Shown: positions 1 through 8,508 of the stretch, piece by piece | Layout: every line of letters begins with the position of its first letter | Numbering within the stretch: position 1 is the first letter of the stretch | NCBI RefSeq assembly: GCF_024734075.1 | Contig: NZ_CP102850.1 | Coordinates: forward strand, 2,108,001-2,172,000 | Origin: Gordonia mangrovi | Lineage (GTDB): Bacteria; Actinomycetota; Actinomycetes; Mycobacteriales; Mycobacteriaceae | Direction: 5' to 3' | DNA length: 64,000 nt | Notes under the pieces: generated by a model | The model's database searches: none | What the model was told of the DNA's origin: nothing | What the model saw: the letters and a program-made list of their open reading frames with translations, nothing else | Position numbers and translations under genes: made by a program

Positions 1-1
1 C

Positions 2-505
2 CCCATCGGCGACATCGCCCCGATCCTCGACCAGGCGATCTCGTTGGTCACCTACGACCAGATCATGAACGCCGCCAACGACCCCGGCCCACAACAGGCG
101 CAGGGAGAACCACTGTCGCACTCCGGTCTGCTCCGGCACATCACCCCGGAATTCGCGGCGCAGGCCGCCGAGCTGATCGAGGCGGGCGCCAGCTACTTCT
201 TCCAGATCCGGTCGGTCGGCGGCGCGGTCGCCGACGTCCCCGACGACGCCACCGCGTACGGGTGGCGCGACGCCAACTTCTCGGTCGCCGCCTTCGGCAC
301 CCGGGCGACGAAGCTGGACTCCTGGTGGCCGCGGCTGGTGCCGCATTTCGACGGTCTCTACCTGAGTTTCGAGACCGACCTGGGTGATGCGGTGCTGGCA
401 CAAGCATTTCCGCCGGCACATCTCGACCGCCTGCGGACGTTGAAGGGTCGCTACGACCCCACCGGGTTGTTCCGGGACAACTTCTTCATCGCGCCACCGT
501 CGTGA
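2..505 (+). CDS. FAD-linked oxidase, C-terminal part (cut by window edge)
   Basis: The reading frame is open from base 2 and runs to a TGA at 503-505, so only about the last 167 residues are present. The tail DRLRTLKGRYDPTGLFRDN is the berberine-bridge-type (BBE) C-terminal element of FAD-linked oxidases of the FAD_binding_4/VAO class, which normally lies within the last 30 residues. The N-terminal FAD-binding domain lies outside the window, so the substrate cannot be judged. Assignment rests on this tail only. Confidence 0.7.
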   Translation, partial: PIGDIAPILDQAISLVTYDQIMNAANDPGPQQAQGEPLSHSGLLRHITPEFAAQAAELIEAGASYFFQIRSVGGAVADVPDDATAYGWRDANFSVAAFGTRATKLDSWWPRLVPHFDGLYLSFETDLGDAVLAQAFPPAHLDRLRTLKGRYDPTGLFRDNFFIAPPS

Positions 506-614
506 TGACCGCGCGCTCGGTGCCGGCGCCGGGCGCGACTGTCCTCGCAGCGCCCGACGGCGTGCTACTGCGGACCGTCCCGCACGAAGGGTCAACACCT
601 GATTAACTCAATCC

Positions 615-1898
615 ATGGCCCGCGCCTCCCAGCTGTTGTTGCTTCGTGTCCTCGTCGTCCTCGGACTGGCTCTCGGATCGGTGGTGTTGGCGGCGGCTCC
701 GGCGGCGATCGCTGCGCCCGGCCCGGGCTCGCCACTCCCCTCAGCCGACCCGTTCTACAGCTATTCCGGCCCCCTCGAAAACATCGCACCCGGCACGGTT
801 CTGCGGTCGCGGCCGATGACGTTCCGCACCCCGACGCTCGACTCTCCAATCACCGGGACGCAGGTGCTGTACCGGACGACCGATCAAGCCGGTGATGGGG
901 CCGTCACCGTGGCGACGGTGCTGCGGCCGCTGACGCCGGGCCCCACCCGGCTGGTGTCCTACCACATGGCCTACGACGCGCTCGGCTCCAAGTGCGATCC
1001 GTCATACACCCTCAGCGGCGGGTACGCGAACTCGCTGAACACCGCCGAACAGGGCGTGATCGCGGGCTATCTCGCTGCCGGCTACACCGTCGTGGCGCCC
1101 GACTACGAGGGCGAGGACCTGGAATGGACCATCGGCCGGCAGTCGGGGTACGCCGCGCTCGATGGTGTCCGCGCTGCGCAGAGTTTCCTGCGCGTGCCGG
1201 ACTCCACCCCGGTCGGGCTGGTGGGCTACTCGGGTGGTTCGGTGCCGACCCAGTGGGGCGCGGAGGTCGCGCCGCGCTACGCCCCCGAGCTCAACATCGT
1301 CGGCACCGCGGCGGGCGGCCTGCCCGTGGACCTCGCCCACAACCTGCCCTACATCGACGGCAGCGACGAGTGGGCCGGGGTGATCCCCGCGCTCGTGGTC
1401 GCTTACCAACGCACCTACGACCTCGACGTCGACTCCTTCCTCTCCACTCGCGGCAAGCAGACCGCCCAGCAGGTCAGCGATGAGTGCATCACCGAGTTCG
1501 CCGGCAACTATCCCGGTCTGACGAGTGCCGACATGGTGAAGCCGCCCTACTCCGGGCTGCTCGACGTGCCCGAGGTGGTCCGCGCGGTCAACGACAACAT
1601 CATGGGCACTGCAGGTACCCCGCGCTCGCCGCTGTTCCTGGCCGTCGGACACAGCGACGCCATCGGCGACACCATCATGGTCACCGGCGACGTGGTGGGC
1701 CTGGCCAACGAATACTGCACCCGCGGCGTCGATGTCACCTACGCCCAGTACGACGGACGCACGCACGGTCAAGCGTTCCCCGTGTTCGAGGCACAAGCCC
1801 TGCCGTATCTGACCGAACGCTTCAACGGGGTTCCCACACGCAGCAACTGCGCGACGATCCCGCGGGGGAACAGTCTGGCGCCGATGGCGGTGCCGTGA
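615..1898 (+). CDS. Secreted lipase/esterase, secretory lipase (LIP) family
   Basis: A 427-residue alpha/beta-hydrolase. Residues 1-33 form a typical Sec signal peptide (basic MAR start, long Leu/Val core, AxA-type end), so the mature enzyme should be exported. The nucleophile elbow GYSGG places the catalytic Ser at residue 206; later GHSDAIGD and RTHGQAFP are plausible Asp and His positions. The family hydrolyses triacylglycerols or other esters. No strong ribosome-binding site precedes the ATG. A second family member lies at 2569-3867 on the other strand. Confidence 0.85.
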   Translation: MARASQLLLLRVLVVLGLALGSVVLAAAPAAIAAPGPGSPLPSADPFYSYSGPLENIAPGTVLRSRPMTFRTPTLDSPITGTQVLYRTTDQAGDGAVTVATVLRPLTPGPTRLVSYHMAYDALGSKCDPSYTLSGGYANSLNTAEQGVIAGYLAAGYTVVAPDYEGEDLEWTIGRQSGYAALDGVRAAQSFLRVPDSTPVGLVGYSGGSVPTQWGAEVAPRYAPELNIVGTAAGGLPVDLAHNLPYIDGSDEWAGVIPALVVAYQRTYDLDVDSFLSTRGKQTAQQVSDECITEFAGNYPGLTSADMVKPPYSGLLDVPEVVRAVNDNIMGTAGTPRSPLFLAVGHSDAIGDTIMVTGDVVGLANEYCTRGVDVTYAQYDGRTHGQAFPVFEAQALPYLTERFNGVPTRSNCATIPRGNSLAPMAVP

Positions 1899-2077
1899 GG
1901 ATGCACCACCATCGGCGGAGGACTTCGCGCGCTGATCTTTCATGTGCGCGTGAAGCTTCGCGCGCGAGTGCGCGATGGCCGCGCGAAAGTCTTCTTGGGG
2001 CGCACCGATGCCCGGCACCAACGACGCCACCACGATGCCGACGATCGTCCACAGCCGACTGTGCGAACGCATGCGGA

Positions 2078-2362
2078 TCAGCGATGCTCGCGCAGCGTGC
2101 TCATACGACTGCGGTATTCGTCCTCCTCGATCTCGCCGCGCGCGAACCGTTCACCGAGGACTTCTTCGGCCCGCGACTGCGGCGGGGAACTCGGCGGCTG
2201 GTCCGGCTGCCCGTCGGAGTTCCGGCGGGAGCCCGCCAGATACCGGACAGCCGACACGATCGCGGCGATGACGGCCGCCCAGAACACCACCATCAGGCTG
2301 GTCATCAGGATCCATTCACCCCAGCCCCAGCTGTTGCCCCACATGTGGTCGTCGTACCTCAT
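2078..2362 (-). CDS. Small SHOCT-domain membrane protein
   Basis: A 94-residue protein: a short Trp-rich N terminus, one hydrophobic segment (WILMTSLMVVFWAAVIAAIV, about residues 16-35), a Pro/Ser/Gln linker, and a C-terminal SHOCT motif (EVLGERFARGEIEEDEYRSR). SHOCT modules are small helical units common at the ends of bacterial membrane proteins; the exact function is unknown. The start at 2362 is preferred over the one 10 codons upstream because GGAAAGGG lies just before it. Confidence 0.75.
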   Translation of the reverse strand: MRYDDHMWGNSWGWGEWILMTSLMVVFWAAVIAAIVSAVRYLAGSRRNSDGQPDQPPSSPPQSRAEEVLGERFARGEIEEDEYRSRMSTLREHR

Positions 2363-2499
2363 CGCCGCCACCCTTTCCGCATCTTGGCACAAGCTGATGA
2401 CCTCAGCCTGCGCTCGGCGTGTGGTGGTGTCGAGGGTCGTTGGTCACTTCGGGCGAGGTAGCGCACGGGCACCGATTGGCTCGTCACAGCCACCTCGAA

Positions 2500-2542
2500 T
2501 GTCGAAATCCACCTTGGTTTGGATCCAAGGTGGATTCCGACA
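2500..2542. terminator. 18-bp inverted repeat, probable terminator of the second lipase gene
   Basis: Left arm TGTCGAAATCCACCTTGG (2500-2517) and right arm CCAAGGTGGATTCCGACA (2525-2542) pair at 17 of 18 positions around a 7-nt loop. It lies 27 nt past the stop of the leftward lipase gene. No T-run follows on the minus strand, which is usual for actinobacterial hairpin terminators. Confidence 0.6.
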
Positions 2543-2568
2543 CTAAGGGTATCTGCGGGCAGCGCTAC

Positions 2569-3867
2569 CTACGCGGCAGGTCGCTGACCGCCGTCCGACG
2601 CCGTCACCGACTCCACTGACCGCCCGCGTCCCGTCAGTCGCATCGTCCACCGCGGACGCCGCTGTCCCGCAACGGCCGTCACGGTGCGATCGCGAGGAGG
2701 GCGACCCTTGAGCCGGTCGAGCAACCACCCCACTGCCATCGGCCCCGACAGCGGCAGCAGCGAGTAGTGCTCGCTGAGCTGGTCGCGCACGTAGGTGACC
2801 GGTACGCCGTGCTCGCGGTAGCGGGCGACCTGACCGTCCACGTCGTCGACGGCGATCACCTCGTCGTGCACCGCCTGCACCACCAGGAGCGGGATCTCCG
2901 GCGCGTGCGTGCCGAGCTGCAGGTCGTCCATCATCTCGACGATGTCGGGTTGGGCCAGCAGGTCGGCGAGCGGGATGTCGAGGTAATCGTCGATGTCGTG
3001 GTTGCGGAACTGCCGCACCGCATCCAGGACCGGGAGTCGGGCGATCTCCTCGAGGTGCCGGCGCCCCTTCTCGGTGGCGTGCTCGAGAATCGCGCGTTCG
3101 AGTTGCGGGTAGACACGGCGCAGCCCGGCGATCGCCATCACCGGCAGCCCGGCGTGTAGCCCACCGTTGAGCCGCATCAGCGCTGAGGCCATGTCGCCGA
3201 CCGGGGAACCGAGCACGGCGCCGATCAGGTTCAGCTCCGGCGCATACGTCGGCGCCACCTCGGCCGCCCACGATGTCGCCATCCCGCCACCGGAGTAGCC
3301 CCAGAGTCCGACGGGGGTGTCGGCGGGCATCTCATGATGCGGGAACGACAACGCGGCACGGATGCCGTCGAGGGTGCGGTAGCCGGGTTCGCGGGGCGCT
3401 CCCCACGCGCCGAGCATGCCCTCGTGGTCGGGGATCGACACCGCCCATCCCTTGGCCAGCGCTCGGCGAACCACCAGGAATTCGAACGGCGCGATGGTGC
3501 GTATCGCGTCGGCGCCCTTGCGCAGCGCATACGACGGGAAGCACTGGGTGCTGACCGCGTCGATCGCGCACTGGAACGACAACAGCATGAACCGTCCGGG
3601 CGGCGCCGGCTTGCGCGGCAGCACCACGGTGGTGGCGGCGACACCGGCGTCACCGTGCAGGTCGGTGGATCGGTACAGCAGTTGCCACGCCTGGCTGCGG
3701 TGATGCGACGCCCAGTAGTCCTTGAGTTCGACCCGCCGGGAGCGGATGATCTCGCCCGGCGCCATCTTCTGGAGCCCGCGTGGGGCGTCGTAGAACGAGT
3801 CCCGGGCAGGCATCAGCAACTCGTCGGCGGTGGTGCCGGTCACGGCCTCGACGGCATGAGCTGTCAT
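2569..3867 (-). CDS. Secretory lipase-family alpha/beta-hydrolase, apparently cytoplasmic
   Basis: A 432-residue paralog of the lipase at 615-1898, sharing the block GYSGG...AAEVAPTYAPELN. The predicted nucleophile is Ser192 (WGYSGGG); VQAVHDEVI and SEHYSL are the likely Asp and His regions. Unlike its neighbour it starts MTAHAVEAVTGTTADEL, with no signal peptide, so either it acts inside the cell or uses another route. The C-terminal 40 residues are Arg-rich and look non-catalytic. Probable ester or lipid hydrolysis; substrate unknown. Confidence 0.8.
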   Translation of the reverse strand: MTAHAVEAVTGTTADELLMPARDSFYDAPRGLQKMAPGEIIRSRRVELKDYWASHHRSQAWQLLYRSTDLHGDAGVAATTVVLPRKPAPPGRFMLLSFQCAIDAVSTQCFPSYALRKGADAIRTIAPFEFLVVRRALAKGWAVSIPDHEGMLGAWGAPREPGYRTLDGIRAALSFPHHEMPADTPVGLWGYSGGGMATSWAAEVAPTYAPELNLIGAVLGSPVGDMASALMRLNGGLHAGLPVMAIAGLRRVYPQLERAILEHATEKGRRHLEEIARLPVLDAVRQFRNHDIDDYLDIPLADLLAQPDIVEMMDDLQLGTHAPEIPLLVVQAVHDEVIAVDDVDGQVARYREHGVPVTYVRDQLSEHYSLLPLSGPMAVGWLLDRLKGRPPRDRTVTAVAGQRRPRWTMRLTGRGRSVESVTASDGGQRPAA

Positions 3868-3982
3868 GGATACCTCTCTTCACGCCTCGGCGTGGTGCTG
3901 CTCCATGTGACGGCGCCCACGGCCAGGGCAACAGTTACATGAGATGTCAACGCTCGTGGGGGCCGGGGGATTCCGGGCCTGG

Positions 3983-4028
3983 GGTCTCGATACGGTGACC
4001 CACTTCGTTCGCTGCGTACTCGACCAGC
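3983..4028. repeat. Dispersed intergenic palindromic repeat, family A, copy 1
   Basis: GGTCTCGATACG at the left end and CTCGACCAGCG at the right end form an imperfect inverted repeat. The same end sequences recur at 10217-10260, 31643-31666 (half) and 36509-36553. This copy lies between two leftward genes (3867 and 4061). Confidence 0.75.
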
Positions 4029-4060
4029 GCAACCGGCGACCGGCAGAACGGGAGCCTCGG

Positions 4061-5374
4061 CTACCGGGAGGTGGCGCGGGAGCCGAGCAGCGTGGTGAGG
4101 TCGCGGGCGAGCGTGCGGGAGTCGGCGGTGAGCAGCACACCGTCACAGACCACCCAACGGCCACCGACCATCACGTCGCGCGGACGGCGGCCAGGGCCGG
4201 CCCACAGCAGTCCGTCGATCGGATCGGGTGCGCCGGCGTCGAAGACATCCGAGCAGTCCCACACACACAGGTCGGCGGCGGCACCGGGACGCAGATGACC
4301 CAGTTCGGGGCGGCCCAGGCCCTGTGCCGATCCCTCGGTGGCCATCGCGAGGCATTCGCGCGCCGACACCGGTTCCCCGACGAGTCCGGAGATCTGCATC
4401 GCCAGCCGGGCGTCGGCGAGCAGGTGGCCGGCGTCATTGCTGCCGCCGCCACTGGTGCCCAGGCCCGTCGCCACCCCGGCCGCGCGGAGTGCGGCGACGC
4501 GGGCGACGCCCCAGGCCATCGGTACGTCGCACGCCGGTGCGTGCGTGGCCGAGGCCCCCGACCGGGCGACCCGGTCGAGTTCGGCGTCGGTGATCTCACA
4601 CAGATGCGCCACCGTCACGTCCTCGGCCAACCAGCCCCAGTCCTCGAGCAGCTCCAGCGGGCGCCGGCCGTAGCGTTCGGCGGCGATCGCCACGTCGATC
4701 TGCTCGTTGGCCTGCGTACGCCGGCGCAGGCCGAGTCGGCCCGCGACTTCGGTCAGGGCCGCGAACGTCTCCGGTCCGTCGGCGTGCACGCCCGACGGAC
4801 CGACGGCCAGCTGGATCATGCCGTCGGCCGACACGCCGCGGGCGGCATCGGGAAGGTGCGTGTCGTGGATGTCGACGACCGACTGCGCCGCGGCGTCGGG
4901 ATCGTCGCGGGCGGTTCCCCGGACGAACGCCAGTCGGGCCCCGAGCCGCCGGGCCGCGTCGATCGTCGCACCGGCCAGCTCGGCCGGGTTCTGATCAGCC
5001 GGCCACGTGAGGTGGTGATCGGCGACGGTGGTGACCCCGCACAGCAACGATTCGGCCAGTCCGACGGCCGCGGCGGCCGCGGTGAGCTCGGGGTCGACCC
5101 GCGCCGCAGTGTAGCGCTCGCTCATCCGGGCGAGCCAGTCCCGCATGGGCAGGAACCGGGTGGTCGGCCCGGACCGGAAAGCGCTCTGCAGCAGGTGATG
5201 ATGCGCATTGACCAGACCCGGGGTGACGACACAGCCGGAGACGTCGACCGTCTGCGCACCGGGCGCGCCCGGCGCCTCGACGACCATCCCGTCGCGGATC
5301 ACGACCGCTGCGCCAGCGGAGACCTCGGCGTCGACCAGTACCGCCTCAGCACCGACGAGCGCAATGTCGGTCAC
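4061..5374 (-). CDS. COG0402 amidohydrolase (8-oxoguanine deaminase-like) lacking two metal ligands
   Basis: A 437-residue protein with the overall layout of 8-oxoguanine/isoxanthopterin-type deaminases: an N-terminal beta-sandwich, then PGLVNAHHHLLQS (beta-1 HxH, residues 58-60), VAHLCEITDAE (beta-6 His257) and a C-terminal composite domain. The usual beta-5 His (HTHLAE) is RTQANE, with Gln221, and the usual beta-8 Asp (GxDGxxSND) is Ser308 in GTSGGGSND. Both changes are clear in the codons (CAG, AGT). It may be inactive, differently metallated, or act on another substrate. The GTG start overlaps the stop of the upstream reductase gene (GTGA), so the two are coupled. Confidence 0.75.
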   Translation of the reverse strand: MTDIALVGAEAVLVDAEVSAGAAVVIRDGMVVEAPGAPGAQTVDVSGCVVTPGLVNAHHHLLQSAFRSGPTTRFLPMRDWLARMSERYTAARVDPELTAAAAAVGLAESLLCGVTTVADHHLTWPADQNPAELAGATIDAARRLGARLAFVRGTARDDPDAAAQSVVDIHDTHLPDAARGVSADGMIQLAVGPSGVHADGPETFAALTEVAGRLGLRRRTQANEQIDVAIAAERYGRRPLELLEDWGWLAEDVTVAHLCEITDAELDRVARSGASATHAPACDVPMAWGVARVAALRAAGVATGLGTSGGGSNDAGHLLADARLAMQISGLVGEPVSARECLAMATEGSAQGLGRPELGHLRPGAAADLCVWDCSDVFDAGAPDPIDGLLWAGPGRRPRDVMVGGRWVVCDGVLLTADSRTLARDLTTLLGSRATSR

Positions 5375-6333
5375 AGCTCGAGGACCAATCGGCCACTGGT
5401 GCAGCGGGATACGCAGATCATCATCGATTCGTTCTCCGCGCGTTCCTCCGGCGAGAGGATGGAGTCGCGATGATCGATCTCACCGCTCACCACACCGGTC
5501 TCGCAGGTCCCGCACATGCCTTCGCGACACGAGGAAGGTGCCACGACCCCGCGCTCGCCGAGGACGTCGAGGATGGTGCGGTCCGTCGGCACCGTAACCG
5601 TGGTGCCCGAGAACGCCAGCGACACCTCGAATTCCTGATTGGGGGCACCGGACTCCACGGCCGCGGTGAACCGCTCGGCGAACGAGTCGACGGCGGGCTG
5701 CGACGCGCAGGCGTCGGCCACGGCATCGACCATCGTCGGCGGTCCGCAGACATAGACTGCGGTACCACGCGCAAGACCGGCCAGTTCGTCACCCAGGTTC
5801 AGACGGCCGGATCGGTGGGATTCGTGGATCGTCACCCGGTCGGGATGACTCGCCTCGAGTTCGTCGACGTAGGCCATCTCGGCGCGCGAACGGCCCACGT
5901 AGATCAACCGCCAGGACCGGCCGGCGCGCTGCGCCTCCTCGATGAGCGCCAGCATGGGTGTGATGCCGATTCCGCCGGCCACGAACACATACTCGAGCGC
6001 ACGGGTGAGCGCAAAGTGGTTGCGCGGCGCACTGATCCACGCCTGCACACCGGGCACCAGCCCGTCGTGGACCGACTCGGACCCGCCGCGGCTGTCGGTC
6101 CGTCGCTCGACGGCGATCCGGTAGATCGCATCGTCGGGCGTCGGGCACAGGGAGTACTGCCGGACCGGTCCGCCCGGCGTCGTCAGGTCGATGTGGGATC
6201 CGGCTGTCCACGCGGGCAGCGGCTCGTCGGTGACCGGCGCGAGGACGAACTCGTCGACGCGCCCGGCCAGACGCCGCCGCGACGCCACTCGGACGCTGAT
6301 GGGGCTGGTAACCCCGTTGGTGGACAAAGACAT
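5371..6333 (-). CDS. PDR/VanB-type oxidoreductase (flavin reductase with plant-type [2Fe-2S])
   Basis: A 320-residue electron-transfer protein of the phthalate dioxygenase reductase/vanillate demethylase reductase class. The order is a flavin-binding barrel (about 1-100), an NAD-binding domain (VAGGIGITPMLALIEEA), and a C-terminal plant-type ferredoxin domain with CREGMCGTC and a fourth Cys in MICVSRC. Such proteins pass electrons from NAD(P)H to a Rieske oxygenase, but no oxygenase alpha subunit is present in this window. The start at 6333 is chosen for AGGAG seven bases upstream; an in-frame ATG 16 codons earlier lacks such a site. Confidence 0.85.
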   Translation of the reverse strand: MSLSTNGVTSPISVRVASRRRLAGRVDEFVLAPVTDEPLPAWTAGSHIDLTTPGGPVRQYSLCPTPDDAIYRIAVERRTDSRGGSESVHDGLVPGVQAWISAPRNHFALTRALEYVFVAGGIGITPMLALIEEAQRAGRSWRLIYVGRSRAEMAYVDELEASHPDRVTIHESHRSGRLNLGDELAGLARGTAVYVCGPPTMVDAVADACASQPAVDSFAERFTAAVESGAPNQEFEVSLAFSGTTVTVPTDRTILDVLGERGVVAPSSCREGMCGTCETGVVSGEIDHRDSILSPEERAENESMMICVSRCTSGRLVLEL

Positions 6334-6393
6334 CGGAGATCTCCTGGATTCTGGGTTGATCTCCACCGAGTTCCCAGCCAAAGGAACCGCACC

Positions 6394-6990
6394 CTACGGT
6401 GACGCCTGCACCCGAATCAGGTGCGCGACATCGGGACCGACGAGCCGCCACCGATGGGGAATGCCCCCAGCATAGTAAAGACTGTCCCCCTTGTGCAATT
6501 CGAGGTAGTGGCCGTCACCCAGGTCGACCTCGATCTCGCCGCTCACGACATGCACCCACTCGTCCTGCTCGTGGCGGAAGTACTCGGCGTACTCCCGCCT
6601 GCTCAACACCTGCTCCTGCGGAAAGAACGCGGCATCGCCGCTGACCAGCAGCCGGGCGTAGCCGGCCTTGTCACCGGCCTGCGGGAGGCGCGCACCCTCG
6701 TCCGACCGGACGACCTGCGCGCCCTCCGGCGCAGAAGTCGGGGTGTTGCGGGCCCGCGCCGGGTCGGCCGTCAGCATCAGACTGACCTGCGTGGTGTCGA
6801 GAGCCCGGGCGATCCGCTCCAGCGTCGTCATGCTCGGACGCGCGTACCCGCGCTCCAGCTGCGAGAGGAAAGGGTGCGAGATTCCCGCTTGGGCAGCCAG
6901 ATTCGCCAGGGTCAGGCCCTGTTCCTTGCGGCGTCGGCGGATTTCGGCGCCCAGCGATACCTGCGCCGCATCCGGTTCATCGAGTGCCAT
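6394..6990 (-). CDS. XRE-family transcriptional regulator with cupin domain
   Basis: A 198-residue one-component regulator: HTH at about residues 12-66 (LANLAAQAGISHPFLSQLERG) and a cupin barrel at about 120-190 (FFPQEQVLSRREYAEYFRHE, PHRWRLVG). In this family the cupin senses a small molecule and modulates DNA binding. It is divergent from the CodA-like gene at 7216 and first in the leftward three-gene set, so it probably controls both arms of the island. AGGAGACTGACGAC precedes the ATG. Confidence 0.85.
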   Translation of the reverse strand: MALDEPDAAQVSLGAEIRRRRKEQGLTLANLAAQAGISHPFLSQLERGYARPSMTTLERIARALDTTQVSLMLTADPARARNTPTSAPEGAQVVRSDEGARLPQAGDKAGYARLLVSGDAAFFPQEQVLSRREYAEYFRHEQDEWVHVVSGEIEVDLGDGHYLELHKGDSLYYAGGIPHRWRLVGPDVAHLIRVQASP

Positions 6991-7079
6991 GTCGTCAGTC
7001 TCCTAGATCACAGTCTCCGATAACACGCTCGCAGCCTGGGTGACACCCCGGCAATCGAGTGAGCCCCAACTCTAGCTCG

Positions 7080-7096
7080 TGTTGACGTGGTCAACA
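7080..7096. promoter_or_regulatory. Candidate operator in divergent promoter region
   Basis: TGTTGAC-GTG-GTCAACA is a perfect 7-bp inverted repeat between the XRE-cupin gene and the CodA-like gene. Its position and symmetry suit the XRE regulator. TTGACG inside it could also serve as a -35 for the rightward genes. Binding is inferred. Confidence 0.45.
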
Positions 7097-7215
7097 TTCT
7101 GTGTCAGTGTTTATCCACAACCACATCCCTCTCCGCCGATCCCAGCCACGGCGGGAACCACAAACCGGCGCGACGATGCGCATCCATCCACTCAGTCCAC
7201 GAACGGAGTTCACCC

Positions 7216-8508
7216 ATGCAGCCCACGCCTCCGCAAGCCGTGCGTGGCATCACGGGGTCACTACCCGACGGCTCCGTCGTCGACATCACCCTGTTCGACG
7301 ACAACGGTGTGTCTCGCGTCGGCGGCATCCGTCCCCACGATGCGTGGGCGGAGGACACGAGTCAGCCTGATTGGCTCGACCTGCGCGGGTTCGTCCTCAC
7401 CGCGGCGGCAGCAGAACCGCACGCCCACCTCGACAAGGCCCTGTCCTGGTCGGAACTGTCACCGCCGCTGGGTGATCTCGGCGACGCGATCGCCTCCTGG
7501 CGGTCCGGGAGCGTCCACCTCGACGAGGAGTCGTTCCGGCGACGTGCACTGCAGACCGCAACGGCGATGCTGCGCAACGGCATCACCGCGGTCCGGACAC
7601 ATGCCGACGTGCTGCACGACGACGATCCGTTGCGAGCGGTGCGTGCGCTCGCCGACGTCCGCGAGCAACTTCGCGGCCTGATGACCATTCAGATCGCCGT
7701 GCTGGCCAGCCCCACCACCCCCACCGCCCTGGTCGAGGGTGCGCTGGATGCCGGAGCCGACCTCGTCGGTGGTGCACCGCACATCGCCGACGACCCGCTC
7801 GCGGACGTCATCCGGCTGCTCGATCTCGCCGAGAAGCGCGGTATCGGAGCCGATCTGCACATCGACGAATTCATGGACGGCGATCACCTGACGATCGAGG
7901 CCTTCGCCGATCGCGTGGCCGACTGGCCGCGTGATCGCATCCGCACGGCCGGCCACTGCAGCCGGCTGGCCACCCTGCCGCCGGCCGACCTGCAGCGGGT
8001 CGCCCGCACTCTGACACGCGCCTCGGTGTCGGTGATCGCGCTGCCCATCACCAACCTGTACCTGCAAGGCCGCCACGGTCCGTCCGCCGGTCGCCGCGGC
8101 ATCACCGCCATCGACGCGCTGCGCGACGCCGGTGTCCTGGTGGCCGCCGGCGCCGACAACGTGCGCGACCCGTTCAACCCGGTGGGACGGGCCGACCCGC
8201 TGGAGACGGCGGCTCTGCTGGTCGCCGCCGCCCACCAATCCCCCGACACCGCGCTGGAGCTGGTCACCGACTCGGCCCGTGCGGTACTCGGACTCGAACC
8301 GGCGGGCCCACAGGTCGGGGCCCGCGCCGATTTCCTCGCGGTCCGCGGCACCGACGTCGTGGACACGATCGCGACGGCACCGGCCGACCGGGTGGTGATC
8401 GTCAACGGCGCGATCGTCGCCCGCACCGAGACCACCAGTTGGACGGCCGCACCAGCAGCCGCCATCGATTCCATATCCCGAACCCACCGCGTCATGGAGA
8501 ACAAATGA
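7216..8508 (+). CDS. Cytosine deaminase-like (CodA-type) amidohydrolase
   Basis: A 430-residue metal-dependent hydrolase with the full CodA ligand set: EPHAHLDKA (beta-1 HxH), LHIDEFMDGD (beta-5 His and catalytic Glu), TAGHCSRL (beta-6 His) and AAGADNVRDPFNPVG (beta-8 Asp). NLYLQGRHGP...RRGIT also matches CodA. Members deaminate cytosine or related pyrimidines, creatinine and isoguanine; the substrate here is not fixed. The start is at 7216 (GGAG upstream); a 43-codon upstream extension crosses the operator and is not credible. It overlaps the ABC ATPase gene by ATGA. Confidence 0.85.
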   Translation: MQPTPPQAVRGITGSLPDGSVVDITLFDDNGVSRVGGIRPHDAWAEDTSQPDWLDLRGFVLTAAAAEPHAHLDKALSWSELSPPLGDLGDAIASWRSGSVHLDEESFRRRALQTATAMLRNGITAVRTHADVLHDDDPLRAVRALADVREQLRGLMTIQIAVLASPTTPTALVEGALDAGADLVGGAPHIADDPLADVIRLLDLAEKRGIGADLHIDEFMDGDHLTIEAFADRVADWPRDRIRTAGHCSRLATLPPADLQRVARTLTRASVSVIALPITNLYLQGRHGPSAGRRGITAIDALRDAGVLVAAGADNVRDPFNPVGRADPLETAALLVAAAHQSPDTALELVTDSARAVLGLEPAGPQVGARADFLAVRGTDVVDTIATAPADRVVIVNGAIVARTETTSWTAAPAAAIDSISRTHRVMENK

